The notes under the pieces are model-generated. The model was given only the letters and a program-made list of their open reading frames with translations. It searched no databases and was not told where the DNA came from. From JAHBXC01 sp964350875 (lineage in GTDB: Bacteria > Planctomycetota > Phycisphaerae > Phycisphaerales > UBA1924), in contig CAYGLT010000013.1 in assembly GCA_964350875.1 (NCBI GenBank), positions 1 to 48,722 of the forward strand: DNA of 48,722 nt, read 5' to 3'. The position numbers and the translations under genes are program-made. Positions 9,250 to 18,947 of this stretch are shown here, one piece after another; the first letter of the stretch is position 1; each line of letters starts with the position of its first letter.

Positions 9250-11582
9250 GCGGCGGCCTCGCTCGTGTCGGTGAGTGTCGAGGGCGCGCGTTCGCGCTGG
9301 GCGTGGCTGAAGAAGCGCGCGAGCACGGTTTCGATCGCGGCGAACGCGAGCGCGGCGATGAGGAGCGGGAGCGAGATCGGCGATCCTTCCTCGGCGCGCG
9401 CGAGGGTGGCGGCCATGGTCGGGGGATCGAGGAAGACCGGCTCGGGCGCGTTGGGCGCGGCGAAGGCGGCGAGGCGCTCACGGACGGCGGTCTGCGTGTT
9501 GGGGTCGGTGCGTCCGGCGGACTGGTCGGGGTTGACGGCGATGATGCCGCGCTCGGCGCCTGAAGCGTCAACGGCGTGGAGGAGTCGCGCGTCGCGGGCG
9601 GTGGGCGGCGCTTCGTCAGCGCGGATGGCGAGGGGACGGCTGTCGGCGGCGTCGCCCGAGAGCGGGCGGAGTTCGACGGTGCGCGAGGGCGCGTGGACGG
9701 GCGCACCTGCGGTGATGGAAAGATCGACTCCCGCTTCGCCCACGCCCTGGCGGACGAGTTCCTGCATGAGCGGGACCATGAGCGGGCGCGCTGGAAGGTC
9801 TGTCCATTCGAGGTCGATCGCGCTGGCGATGTAGATGATCGCGCCGGGCGCATCGGGCTCGGGAGCGGCAGAGTCGTTGTCGGTGTTCTGCGCGCGATCC
9901 GTCGCGCTGGCGGAGCCGGGGCGGAACTCGACCATCCACGGCTCGGCGTCGGCGAGGGTGAGCAGCGGGCGCATGGAGGGACCGGCCTCTTCGACGGGGA
10001 GCGCGCGGGTCACGGTGATCGGGCGGAGGAGGTCGGGGAGTTCGGCGCGGATGAGTTGCGTGAGCGCGGTGCGCGGCTGTTCGTCTGCGAATCCCTCGGG
10101 CGGGTCGAAGTCGACGGGCTCGCGCGCGATGCGCAGGCGGATGTCGAACGCCTCGGCCATGGCGTCGGGCCAGAGGTGGACGGTGACATCGGTGGGCGGC
10201 GTGACGATGACGAGGCCGCCCGCGTCAGCGAAGGCGCGGAGGCGCATCCACGCGTCGGCGTCGATGAGGTCGGGACGCGGGAGGACAACGGCGTCCAGAC
10301 CGGCGAGCGAGGGCTCGTCGATGCTGGTCGGCGCGAGGAGGGAAGTTTCGAGCGGCGTGTTCTCGCTCGGGCGCAGCGCGAGTCGGAGCCATTCGGCTGG
10401 TTCGAGGTCGGCGACGCTGGCGGCGGAAGTGAAGCGGCGGCGATCGACGATGGCGACGCGCAGCGCGGAGCGCACGCGGACGGGTGCACGGAGCGTGTTG
10501 TCTGCGTCGATGGCGTCGCGGTCGATCTGGGCGACGATGGCCGCGGCGCGTCCCGAGCGCGCGGCTTCGCCGAAGCCGTCGACGCGGACGCTGACGGTCT
10601 GCTCGCTCTGTCCGGGCGCCCAGCGGACGGTGGTGCGCGTCGGGGGCGCGAGGTCGCGCAGCGCGCCGGGTGAATCGGCGCCCGCGCGGGGGGCGGCGGA
10701 GACGAGCCGCGCGGTGAGCGTGGTGACGCCCGGCTCGGCGACGATCGGTCCGAGGCGGCGGAGCGCGACGCTGACCTGTTCGCTGGGCTGGACATTCGCG
10801 TCGCCTTGCCCGGTGATGATGACCTCGCGCAGGGGCGTGATCGACAGGATCTGCACATTGCCCAGGCCTTGCGCGGCGGGCGTGGTGGCGGCGAGCCGCG
10901 CGCCGGGCGGGAGCGCGGCGCGGGAGGGCGCGGGCGCGGCGGAATCGAACGAACCGACGAGGAAGTCGGAGAGCACGACGACTACGGCGTCGCTCGATGC
11001 GCCTTCCTGCGCGTCGCGTTCGATTTGCTCGGAGAGGGTGGCGAGCGCGCCCTCGAGGTCGACGCGCGAGTCGGTGGGCGCGATGCGATCGACCAGCGTG
11101 GAGACGGCAAGCGGATCGATGGACGCGGGCACGACTATCGCGTCGGATGGGCCTCCGAGCGTGATCAGTCCGGCGCGATCGCCCGGCGCGAGGGCGGCGA
11201 GGATGTCGCGCGCCGCGGCCTTGTGGCGGTCGAGCGCGCTGGGCGAGTCGGCGGTCTCGCCGTCGCGTGCGCGCGAGGTGAGCGAGTTGTCCACGAGGAG
11301 GTAGAGCGTGCGTCCCGAGCCCTCACCCAGCAGTCCGGCGGCCTCGAGCGCGGGGCGTCCGAGGGCGAGCGCGAGGAGCAGAAGGATGAGGCAGCGCGTG
11401 GCGAGCAGGATGAGTTGCTCGAGCGTCATGCGCTTGCGCTGTTTCTTGTAGGCCTCCATCAGGAAGCGCATGGCGCCCCACTTGATGGGCTTCTTCCGCC
11501 TGCGCGCGAGCAGGTGGATGAGGATCGGGATCGCGATGAGCGACGCGCCGATGATCGCCAGCATGGGGTGCAGGAGGGTCAT
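9246..11582 (-). CDS. BatA-like protein with N-terminal double-transmembrane domain and VWA domain
   Basis: The product is 778 aa. It begins MTLLHPMLAIIGASLIAIP, then LIHLLARRRKKPIKWGAMRFL and a second hydrophobic segment (CLILLLLALALGRPAL), which is the typical aerotolerance-type (BatA) N-terminal double-TM domain. A VWA-like domain follows, but its metal-site start reads LVDNSLTS, so the classic D-x-S-x-S is D-N-S-L-T with a conservative Ser-to-Thr change. A later region (LDAVVLPRPDLIDAD, then AGGLVIVTPP) resembles the amidotransferase-like fold of the downstream gene. The start is 8 bp after the DUF58 stop. Bat proteins of other bacteria act with MoxR ATPases in the envelope; the exact role here is not shown by sequence. 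Confidence 0.88.
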   Translation of the reverse strand: MTLLHPMLAIIGASLIAIPILIHLLARRRKKPIKWGAMRFLMEAYKKQRKRMTLEQLILLATRCLILLLLALALGRPALEAAGLLGEGSGRTLYLLVDNSLTSRARDGETADSPSALDRHKAAARDILAALAPGDRAGLITLGGPSDAIVVPASIDPLAVSTLVDRIAPTDSRVDLEGALATLSEQIERDAQEGASSDAVVVVLSDFLVGSFDSAAPAPSRAALPPGARLAATTPAAQGLGNVQILSITPLREVIITGQGDANVQPSEQVSVALRRLGPIVAEPGVTTLTARLVSAAPRAGADSPGALRDLAPPTRTTVRWAPGQSEQTVSVRVDGFGEAARSGRAAAIVAQIDRDAIDADNTLRAPVRVRSALRVAIVDRRRFTSAASVADLEPAEWLRLALRPSENTPLETSLLAPTSIDEPSLAGLDAVVLPRPDLIDADAWMRLRAFADAGGLVIVTPPTDVTVHLWPDAMAEAFDIRLRIAREPVDFDPPEGFADEQPRTALTQLIRAELPDLLRPITVTRALPVEEAGPSMRPLLTLADAEPWMVEFRPGSASATDRAQNTDNDSAAPEPDAPGAIIYIASAIDLEWTDLPARPLMVPLMQELVRQGVGEAGVDLSITAGAPVHAPSRTVELRPLSGDAADSRPLAIRADEAPPTARDARLLHAVDASGAERGIIAVNPDQSAGRTDPNTQTAVRERLAAFAAPNAPEPVFLDPPTMAATLARAEEGSPISLPLLIAALAFAAIETVLARFFSHAQRERAPSTLTDTSEAAA

Positions 11583-11589
11583 CGAGGGG

Positions 11590-12609
11590 TCAGCCCATCT
11601 TCAGTTTCTTGAGTTGCGCGTTTCGCCGCGCAACGAAGGCGGCGAGGGGCGGGCCCAGCCAGTCGTGCGTTCGCACGAGTTGGTAATCGAAGTTGAACGA
11701 TCGCGCGGTGCGCCTGACCTTGGTCTGGTGCTCCTCGAACGCTTCGAGGTAGGCCTTGCGGATGGCGCGCGGGTCGACGCGCAGTCGCGGCTCTCCCTCA
11801 AGCCCGTCGAAGGGAACAGTCTCCTTGAAGTCGAAGGTCTCCTCGCGCTGGTCGAGGACCTGAAAGAGGATGGCGTCGTGGCGTTTGTGCTTGATGCGCG
11901 CGAGGGCGTTGCGCAGGCTGTCGGTGTCGGTGAAGAAGTCGGATATGAGGACGATGAGACAGCGGTTGTTGAGTTTGGCGAGCACCTGATCGACGGCGCG
12001 GGGGAGGTCGGTCTCGTGCTCGACGGGGTGCGTCGAGAGCGCGCCGACGATCTGGCGCCATTGGCGCTGCGCGCTGGAGCGGTCGAGCATGCGGTAGATC
12101 TTGTCGGCGAAGACGATCAGCCCGGCGCGGTCGCCTTGTCGGAGGGCCATGTAGGCCATGGCGGCGGCGCAGGCGGTGGCGTGGTCGAACTTGGACCAGT
12201 GCGCGCGGCCGTCAACGGAGGTCTTGCGTCCGACGCCCGACGCCTCGGCGTAGGAGCGGCTGCCGAAGTCCATCGAGCCCGAAGCGTCGACGAGGATCAC
12301 CACATCGAGGTTGGTCTCCTGCTCGTACTGCTTGAGGTGGAGTTTGTCGGTGCGCGCGAAGACCTTCCAGTCGAGGTGGCGGGTGTCATCGCCCGGGGTG
12401 TACTGGCGGTGCTGGGCGAACTCGACGGAGAAGCCCTGGTAGGGGGAGCGGTGCTGGCCGCTCATCACGCCCTCGACAATGTGCTTGGCGCGCAGTTCCA
12501 TCGTGCCCAGCCGCGCGAGGGTCTGGGGGTGGAGATAGAGGGTGGCGTCGGCCTCGGGGAGAGGGGCGGCCTTGGGCGCCTGGGGCTGGTTGGCGGGGGC
12601 TTCGCTCAT
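11590..12609 (-). CDS. DUF58 domain protein with intact VWA metal site
   Basis: The product is 339 aa, the usual size. The DUF58 hallmark GDDTRHLDWKVFART is at residues ~73-87, and a MIDAS motif DASGS is at 108-112. The C-terminal half (LIVLISDFF, then HDAILFQVLD) fits the rest of a VWA fold. No signal peptide or membrane segment is visible, so it should be cytoplasmic or peripheral. DUF58 proteins are the standard partner of MoxR AAA+ ATPases. Here the two genes are separated by a plus-strand lipoprotein gene, so DUF58 must be read either from its own promoter in the 56-bp gap at 12610-12665 or by read-through from moxR. Downstream, the BatA-like gene follows after 7 bp. Confidence 0.93.
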   Translation of the reverse strand: MSEAPANQPQAPKAAPLPEADATLYLHPQTLARLGTMELRAKHIVEGVMSGQHRSPYQGFSVEFAQHRQYTPGDDTRHLDWKVFARTDKLHLKQYEQETNLDVVILVDASGSMDFGSRSYAEASGVGRKTSVDGRAHWSKFDHATACAAAMAYMALRQGDRAGLIVFADKIYRMLDRSSAQRQWRQIVGALSTHPVEHETDLPRAVDQVLAKLNNRCLIVLISDFFTDTDSLRNALARIKHKRHDAILFQVLDQREETFDFKETVPFDGLEGEPRLRVDPRAIRKAYLEAFEEHQTKVRRTARSFNFDYQLVRTHDWLGPPLAAFVARRNAQLKKLKMG

Positions 12610-12665
12610 GAAGGCGTGGAACCCGGCGAGGGTTTTTCCGTCTCAGGCGGACAAAGGAGGTCGGA

Positions 12666-13361
12666 ATGGACAGGAAGACGAGAACGGCGGCGGTGGTTCG
12701 TGTGGCTCTTTCGTGCGGCGCGCTGGCTGTGGTTGGCGGGCTGACGGGGTGCATCTTCGACACGAGCGACGGCGGGCCGAACGACGCCGCCTACGAGCGG
12801 CGGGTGTACAGCACGCCGACGGGCATCAACGCGGAGCGTGCGCAGAACCCGATCGTGTACGAGCCGGAGGTCGGCGAATTCGCGAGCGGCGCGTGGCTGG
12901 CGGGCGATGTGTTCGTCACGGGTCAGCCCGACGCGCTGGCCCTCGCCGACCTGATCGAGGACGAGGGCGTGACGCTGATCGTGAATCTGCGCACGCCGGC
13001 GGAGATGGAGCGGCTGGAGAAGCGCGAGGAGAACCCGTTTGACGAGGCGGGCTTCGTGCGGCCGTACACCGTGAGTTACGGCGTGGAGTACCTCGAGTTG
13101 CCGATCGGCGGCGAAGACAACCCCCCCACCCCTGCGCAGGTGGACGCGTTCGCCGAGGCGTTGGCGCGGCACGACCAGCGGGCGCTGCTGAAGTGCGCGA
13201 GCGGCGGGCGTTCGAGCCAGATGTGGGCGGCGTACCTTGTCCGTCGCTGGGGGATGGATGTGAACGAGGCGCGGCGTCAGGCGGGGATGATGAACTTCGG
13301 CCCGAGCACGATGGAGCGGCTGCTGGGCGTGGAGTTCGAGTACGAGATCAAGAAGCAGTAG
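12666..13361 (+). CDS. Lipoprotein with tyrosine-phosphatase-like (DUF442/Blh-type) domain
   Basis: The product is 231 aa. A very strong ribosome site (AAAGGAGGT at 12653-12661) stands 4 bp before the ATG. Residues 1-29 form a lipoprotein signal with lipobox LTGC (Cys29). The domain from ~residue 75 matches beta-lactamase-hydrolase-like phosphatases: AGDVFVTGQPD, LIVNLRTPAEM, YLELPI, and a P-loop KCASGGRSS in which Cys177 and Arg182 form the C-x4-R signature. The His that usually precedes the Cys is Lys. Members act on protein or small-molecule phosphates or have sulfur-related roles; substrate is not predictable. It lies head-to-head with the DUF58 gene and tail-to-tail with moxR, and a terminator follows at 13387. 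Confidence 0.85.
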   Translation: MDRKTRTAAVVRVALSCGALAVVGGLTGCIFDTSDGGPNDAAYERRVYSTPTGINAERAQNPIVYEPEVGEFASGAWLAGDVFVTGQPDALALADLIEDEGVTLIVNLRTPAEMERLEKREENPFDEAGFVRPYTVSYGVEYLELPIGGEDNPPTPAQVDAFAEALARHDQRALLKCASGGRSSQMWAAYLVRRWGMDVNEARRQAGMMNFGPSTMERLLGVEFEYEIKKQ

Positions 13362-13386
13362 ACCACGAGCGTGCAAAGCACGGCGA

Positions 13387-13420
13387 GCACGGTCATGCGT
13401 TGCATGCCCGTGCCGATTTT
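13387..13420 (+). terminator. Intrinsic terminator after phosphatase-like lipoprotein
   Basis: GCACGG (13387-13392) and CATGC (13394-13398) pair with GCATG (13402-13406) and CCGTGC (13408-13413), with one internal mismatch and a 3-nt loop. TTTT follows at 13417-13420. It lies 25 bp after the stop and between convergent genes. Confidence 0.7.
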
Positions 13421-13450
13421 GATTGTGCGATGAGCGCGCTGCGGCGGGTT

Positions 13451-14527
<1,077 letters not shown>

Positions 14528-14748
14528 GTGGGGTGTTGCCTCGGCGTCGGTGGTTGAGGGGCGTCGTTCGGGGGAAGGCCGTGCGCTGGGACGCGTCGGC
14601 GGGTGGTCGTGTTCGCCCGGGAGGGCGTCAGCGTATCAGGAACGCGGCGATTCTCGGGCTCCGGACGGGTTCAACCGTCTTTCATCGGCTCGGTCGCGTT
14701 GGACGGACAGTTCGGTCGCGTACGGGGTGCGTAGATTTCATGCGAGCG

Positions 14749-15582
14749 ATGCCCGAACTCCCGGAAGTCGAGACGGTGCGCCGATCCGCCGAGCGGTTCC
14801 TTGTGGGGCGGCGAGTGGTGTCGGTCCGTCTGTCCCGGCGGGACATCGTGAAGGGCGACACCGGTCGCGCGGCGTTGCTGCACGGCGCGCGGATCGCCTC
14901 GGTGGAGCGCCATGGCAAAAACCTGGGGATCGTTTCCGATGACGGCCGCGCGCTGGGCGTGCATCTGGGGATGACGGGGCAATTGCTGTGTCTGCCCTCC
15001 GGAATGCGCGCGACGAAGACGGATCACATCCACGCGCAGTGGCGGCTGGAGAGTGAGGACATGGAGGCCGTCAGACTGCTGTTCCGCGATCCGCGCCGTT
15101 TCGGGGGTCTGGAGACATTCGAGAGCGCCGGAGCGATGCACGAGCGATCGTGGGGGCGGCTCGGGCCTGATGCGGCGACGGTGACGGGCGGGCAACTCCG
15201 CGATGCGCTCGGTCGGTCGGCGCGCGCGGTGAAAGCGGGACTGCTCGATCAGGCCGCGGTGGCGGGCGTGGGGAACATCTACGCGGACGAGTCGCTGTTT
15301 GCGTCGAGGATTCACCCGCTGAGACAGTGCACGGAACTCTCTGCGCAGGAATGGGATCGGCTCGCGTGCGAGGTGCGTCGCGTGCTGGCGGAGGCCATCG
15401 AGGCGGGCGGGAGCACGCTCAGGGACTATCGAAGCGCCACGGGGGAATCGGGGTGGTTCCAGGTGAGCCACCTCGTCTACGGCCGATCGGGACAGCCCTG
15501 CTCGGCGTGCGGCGGTGTGTTGGAGCGGCTCAGCGTGGCTCAGCGGACGACGGTGGCCTGTCCGACCTGTCAGGTCCGCTAG
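14749..15582 (+). CDS. mutM: Formamidopyrimidine-DNA glycosylase
   Basis: The product is 277 aa, normal for Fpg/MutM, which removes oxidised purines such as 8-oxoguanine in base excision repair. I start at the ATG at 14749, giving MPELPEVE, because the catalytic residue is the Pro exposed after Met removal; the in-frame ATG at 14740 would bury it. The catalytic Glu and a conserved Lys (ERHGKNLG) are present, as are the FRDPRRFG loop and the VAGVGNIYADE helix-hairpin region. The C-terminal zinc finger has two Cys pairs (CSAC and CPTC). It converges with dnaA across the candidate origin. Confidence 0.96.
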   Translation: MPELPEVETVRRSAERFLVGRRVVSVRLSRRDIVKGDTGRAALLHGARIASVERHGKNLGIVSDDGRALGVHLGMTGQLLCLPSGMRATKTDHIHAQWRLESEDMEAVRLLFRDPRRFGGLETFESAGAMHERSWGRLGPDAATVTGGQLRDALGRSARAVKAGLLDQAAVAGVGNIYADESLFASRIHPLRQCTELSAQEWDRLACEVRRVLAEAIEAGGSTLRDYRSATGESGWFQVSHLVYGRSGQPCSACGGVLERLSVAQRTTVACPTCQVR

Positions 15583-15609
15583 AGGCGGTCCGGCGAGGGA
15601 ATCGACCGG

Positions 15610-15618
15610 TTGTCCACA
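15610..15618 (+). promoter_or_regulatory. Near-consensus DnaA box
   Basis: TTGTCCACA differs from TTATCCACA at one base. It is 28 bp after the mutM stop and points the same way as the perfect box at 15952. Confidence 0.4.
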
Positions 15619-15639
15619 TGATCTTGGGGGATTGGGGAA

Positions 15640-15657
15640 TGGCACGAAAGTGTGCCA
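15640..15657. repeat. Inverted repeat in the candidate origin region
   Basis: TGGCAC (15640-15645) and GTGCCA (15652-15657) are perfect arms around a 6-nt centre. There is no T-tract, so it is not an obvious terminator. Confidence 0.4.
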
Positions 15658-15951
15658 GTTCGCAGGGACCCCCGTCACACTGCCTGTCTTTCTGGGAGAT
15701 ATCGAGAGAGAAAGAACTCTTCGTCGTCATGGTTGTATGGCTTGGCGCATTGCGGAGATCCCCCGGTTGTCACCGCGCAAGCCTAGAAAATTACCGAGTT
15801 TACGCGGAATTGTTGCGTGTGGTCATCCTGTCGCGCGGGTGGCGCATGAACGGTCCGTCTGGCGGCGGCGCACGGCGTGAAGACCGGAGCGCCGACCCCG
15901 GGATTGGACCGGCCCGGAGTTCGCGCCAGCGCGGCTCCGGGTGATCAGGAC

Positions 15952-15960
15952 TTATCCACA
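15952..15960 (+). promoter_or_regulatory. Perfect DnaA box
   Basis: TTATCCACA matches the high-affinity DnaA box exactly. It is 95 bp downstream of the dnaA stop, in a non-coding region. Confidence 0.65.
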
Positions 15961-16054
15961 ATCAACACACATCCGGCGAAACGATGCGTGAAGACGCCTT
16001 CATCAAGTGAAGACACGCCACGGGTGGAGTTTGTCTGGTTTTTGAGAGGTGATT

Positions 16055-17539
16055 TCAGGCCGACCGAGGCGACTCGGTCTCGACGGCGGCGAGTTTGACC
16101 TCGATCGCCTCGAGTTCGCTCGACAGCACGGGCTCGATTTCGAGCCGGGCCTCAACGGCCTTGAGGGCGTGCATCACGGTGGTGTGATCGCGCCCGCCGA
16201 GGTAGCCGCCGATCTCCTCGAGGGAGTGGCGGGTGTGCTTGCGCGCCAGGAACATGCAGACCTGACGCGGCCGCGCGATCGACTGCTGCTTCCGTTTGGA
16301 TTGCAGGTCGGACATCTTCACGCCGTAGAACTCCCCGACGGCCTGCATGATGGCGGTGACCGGGAGGGGCGGCCGCGACTTGGCGGGCGCTTCGCCGACG
16401 GCGACGCGTGCGAGGGCGAGATCGACCTCGGCGTTGTCGACCTGGGCGAGCATCTGGAGCCGGATGAGGGCGCCCTCGAGTTCGCGGATGTTGTTCTTGA
16501 CCCGCTCGGCGATGAACATCGCGACTTCGTCGGGCATGGGCACGCCGCGCATCCGGGCCTTCTGGCGGATGATGGCCGCGCGGGTGTCGGTGTTGGGCGG
16601 TTCGACCTCGGCGACGAGCCCCCAGCGGAAGCGGCTGACGAGGCGCTCCTCGAGTTCGGGGATCTGCTCGGGCGGCGCATCTGACGACAGCACCAACTGT
16701 TTGCGCTGCTGGTGGAGGGCGTTGAAGGTGTGGAAGAACTCTTCCTGCGCGCTCTCGCCCTTGGCCAGGAAGTGGATGTCGTCGACCACGAGCACATCGA
16801 CATCGCGGAAGGTGTGGTGGAAGGTGGACATATCGCCCTGGCGGACGGCCTCGACGAACCCGGAAAGGAAGTCGGCGCACGAGGTGTAGTGGATGACCGT
16901 GTTGGGCGCGTGCTCAAGGATGCGCAGGCAGATCGCCTGAAGCAGGTGGGTCTTGCCGAGCCCGACCCCGCCGTAGACGAACACCGGGTTGTACGCGTTG
17001 CCCGGGTTGTCCGCGACGGCCTGCGCGGCGGCGTGGGCGAGGCGTGCGCCCGGGCCGACCACGAAGTTCTCGAAGGTGTGGTCGGGGCTGAGGGGGAGCC
17101 GGTCGAGGTGGGAATAGCCCGAACGCGAAGCACCGCTGCCGTTGGACGCCCACGCGGGAGCGGGGCGCGGCCCGTTGACGGGCGTGTGGTTGGCGCCAGC
17201 GGTTCGCTGGTCGTCAGATCCGTGACGCTGGGGCGCCGGGGGCTTGGTCTTGTTCTGTTCGCTCGCGGCGGGGCGCTGAGCGGGGAGTTCGTCGTCCGGT
17301 CCCAGGAAGCGCACGCTGAGAAGGTGTCCGGTGACGGCCTGCGCCGAGTCGGCGAACGCCCGTGCGCACTCGCGTTCGAGGTACGAGCGGCGGATGGGTT
17401 GATTCACGCGAAGCAGAAGCACGCCCGAGGAGACGCCCAGGGACTCGATCTCGTCGAACCATTGACGACACAGGGTCGTCTGGTTCGCGCGGAGATGCGA
17501 CAAAATATCGAGCCAGACGGCCTTTTCGCCTCTGGACAT
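16055..17539 (-). CDS. dnaA: Chromosomal replication initiator DnaA
   Basis: The product is 494 aa and starts the replisome assembly at oriC. Domain I covers residues ~1-85 (WLDILSHLRANQ...). A low-complexity Pro/Asn/Gln linker follows to ~150. AAA+ domain III has Walker A GGVGLGKT (190-197) and Walker B VLVVDDIHFL (~249-258). Domain IV carries the DnaA signature GGRDHTTVMHA (448-458), which contacts the DnaA box. The ATG at 17539 begins a normal domain I. The neighbours are mutM and an RNase Z-like gene rather than dnaN. A promoter with perfect -35 lies at 17699-17727, giving a leader of about 150 nt. Confidence 0.98.
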   Translation of the reverse strand: MSRGEKAVWLDILSHLRANQTTLCRQWFDEIESLGVSSGVLLLRVNQPIRRSYLERECARAFADSAQAVTGHLLSVRFLGPDDELPAQRPAASEQNKTKPPAPQRHGSDDQRTAGANHTPVNGPRPAPAWASNGSGASRSGYSHLDRLPLSPDHTFENFVVGPGARLAHAAAQAVADNPGNAYNPVFVYGGVGLGKTHLLQAICLRILEHAPNTVIHYTSCADFLSGFVEAVRQGDMSTFHHTFRDVDVLVVDDIHFLAKGESAQEEFFHTFNALHQQRKQLVLSSDAPPEQIPELEERLVSRFRWGLVAEVEPPNTDTRAAIIRQKARMRGVPMPDEVAMFIAERVKNNIRELEGALIRLQMLAQVDNAEVDLALARVAVGEAPAKSRPPLPVTAIMQAVGEFYGVKMSDLQSKRKQQSIARPRQVCMFLARKHTRHSLEEIGGYLGGRDHTTVMHALKAVEARLEIEPVLSSELEAIEVKLAAVETESPRSA

Positions 17540-17698
17540 GCGTGTGCCTCGCCGGCGTGTCGCCGTTGGAGAAGTCTCGGGTTGTGCGCGCGTCGACGGT
17601 TCTGCGCCTCTCGCCTGCGCGTCCTGCGCGAGCGAACCATTGGGCGTGGATGTCTCGGCTGTTTTCCCACCAAGCCGGCGACGCCATCAAGAGCGGCG

Positions 17699-17727
17699 AC
17701 AGTACGAAACGCCGCGCACGCTGTCAA
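17699..17727 (-). promoter_or_regulatory. Sigma-70-type promoter of dnaA
   Basis: On the minus strand, TTGACA (17727-17722) is followed by a 17-bp spacer and TACTGT (17704-17699). The -35 is perfect, the -10 matches at 3 of 6 positions, and the spacer is ideal. It lies between the RNase Z-like gene and dnaA and points at dnaA. Confidence 0.65.
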
Positions 17728-17804
17728 CACCTTTCGGAAGGCGACCGCGCGAAAATCGCCTGAAACGCGGCCCCTATGCCGCAAACGCCGCGCGCACTTT
17801 TTCG

Positions 17805-18779
17805 TCAGCCGTTGCGCCCGGGCGCCGGCGCACCCGCGCTCACTCCGGGGCCCGAACGCTGGCGCATCCGCTCCTGACGCTCGGCGTCCATGAGTTGACG
17901 CTCGTATCGCATTTTGTTCGTCCGGTGGTCCATCAGGAAGTGCACGCGGTCGGCCTGCTCGCGGCTCACGACCTCGCGCAGACGCTTCTGCGCCAGCGCG
18001 ATGTTGCTCCGCCTGGACACATGGATCAGCACGAGGTCCTTGCAGCGCAGCACCCTCAGCCACTCGGCCACATCGTCGATGTGCAGGTGCTTGCCGATCT
18101 TCGCGCGGTCCTTGTGGTCCGCGTCGATGAACGAGCACTCGCTGATGACGATCTGCGCATTGAGGACATCCGGACGGATCAACGCCGGTCCGGGCGCCGT
18201 GTCGCCCAGGTAGGCGACGAGGGGCACCTCGAGGATGCGGGTGATCTCCTCGCCGCGGTCTTTCAGTTCGCGGAGTTTCTCCTGGGGAAGCCCCGCGTAC
18301 TCCTCGCGGAGTTTGCTGCGCTTCTCGACGATCGCGTACCCGAACGAGGGCGCCGTGTGCTCGGTCTCGAAGCCCCGGAGCACGACGCTGTTCTTGATCT
18401 CGATCTCCTGGCCGGGCTCGAGCGCGACGAGGTTGTACGGGGTGGTCTGCTGCTCGACCGGGTGGAACGACTTGAGCATGGCGTCGATCGCCGGGGCGAT
18501 CCGGGCGTCGCACACGACTGTTCCCGGTCCCATGCCCTGGAAGTTGCGCTGGGAGCACCAGTACCCGAGGGCGCCGATGTGATCCATGTGCCCGTGGCTG
18601 ATGCACGCGTACTTGCTCGCCAGGGCCGTGCGAGGGCACGCGCCCATGTCGAAGCAGACATCCAGTTCCGGGATCTGCACGCTCGTCGATTCCCCGGCCA
18701 CGCTCACACCCTGAACGCGGTACGGCGGGAGGAAGAGAAACCCGAGCGAGCCCTCACGGGGCGGGGGTTTGGGGAGCAT
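17805..18779 (-). CDS. RNase Z-like metallo-beta-lactamase-fold hydrolase
   Basis: The product is 324 aa. I start at the ATG at 18779 (MLPKPPPREG), since the longer open frame runs into the gatC promoter side. The zinc motif H-x-H-x-D-H is SHGHMDH (residues 61-67). A second metal Asp sits in AYLGDTA, and the late His is in LVLIHVSRRS, as in RNase Z family proteins. RNase Z trims tRNA 3' ends, but this protein could be a paralogue with another phosphodiester substrate. The last ~60 residues are Arg/Gln-rich and may bind nucleic acid. It is divergent from gatC and lies upstream of dnaA on the same strand, but dnaA has its own promoter. Confidence 0.85.
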   Translation of the reverse strand: MLPKPPPREGSLGFLFLPPYRVQGVSVAGESTSVQIPELDVCFDMGACPRTALASKYACISHGHMDHIGALGYWCSQRNFQGMGPGTVVCDARIAPAIDAMLKSFHPVEQQTTPYNLVALEPGQEIEIKNSVVLRGFETEHTAPSFGYAIVEKRSKLREEYAGLPQEKLRELKDRGEEITRILEVPLVAYLGDTAPGPALIRPDVLNAQIVISECSFIDADHKDRAKIGKHLHIDDVAEWLRVLRCKDLVLIHVSRRSNIALAQKRLREVVSREQADRVHFLMDHRTNKMRYERQLMDAERQERMRQRSGPGVSAGAPAPGRNG

Positions 18780-18947
18780 GCGGCAATCTCCAAAGGCCGG
18801 GCTTCCGCCCGCACCTGGCTGTGGCAACCTCGCGGATCGTTCGTCTCCTCGTCGCAACGGCCCACACCGTGCGCGGCGACGGCTCAGTGTATGCCGTCCC
18901 CGCCCCGAACGCGTCCGAACACTCCCCCGATCCCCTACCATCAACCC

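Larger units (their letters stand above)
15583..16054. other. Candidate replication origin (oriC) between mutM and dnaA
   Basis: This 472-bp stretch between the convergent ends of mutM and dnaA has no credible gene. It holds a perfect DnaA box TTATCCACA (15952-15960), a one-mismatch box TTGTCCACA (15610-15618), a locally AT-richer patch near 15785-15812 in otherwise GC-rich DNA, and a 6-bp inverted repeat with a 6-nt loop (15640-15657). Origins often lie beside dnaA. Against it, only two good boxes are seen and dnaN is not adjacent. No terminator is visible for either flanking gene. Confidence 0.5.

Noticed and set aside
7030..9834. A 934-codon open frame on the plus strand
   Set aside because: It lies antisense to the VWA and BatA-like genes, is an Arg/Glu/Gly-rich low-complexity translation typical of GC-rich shadow frames, and has no domain.
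14533..14748. Longer mutM starting before MPELPEVE
   Set aside because: The catalytic Pro must be the second codon, so upstream codons cannot be part of active MutM.
17214..17690. Minus-strand frame overlapping the dnaA start and leader
   Set aside because: Out of frame with dnaA, Arg-rich and without motif; the region is better explained by the dnaA promoter and leader.
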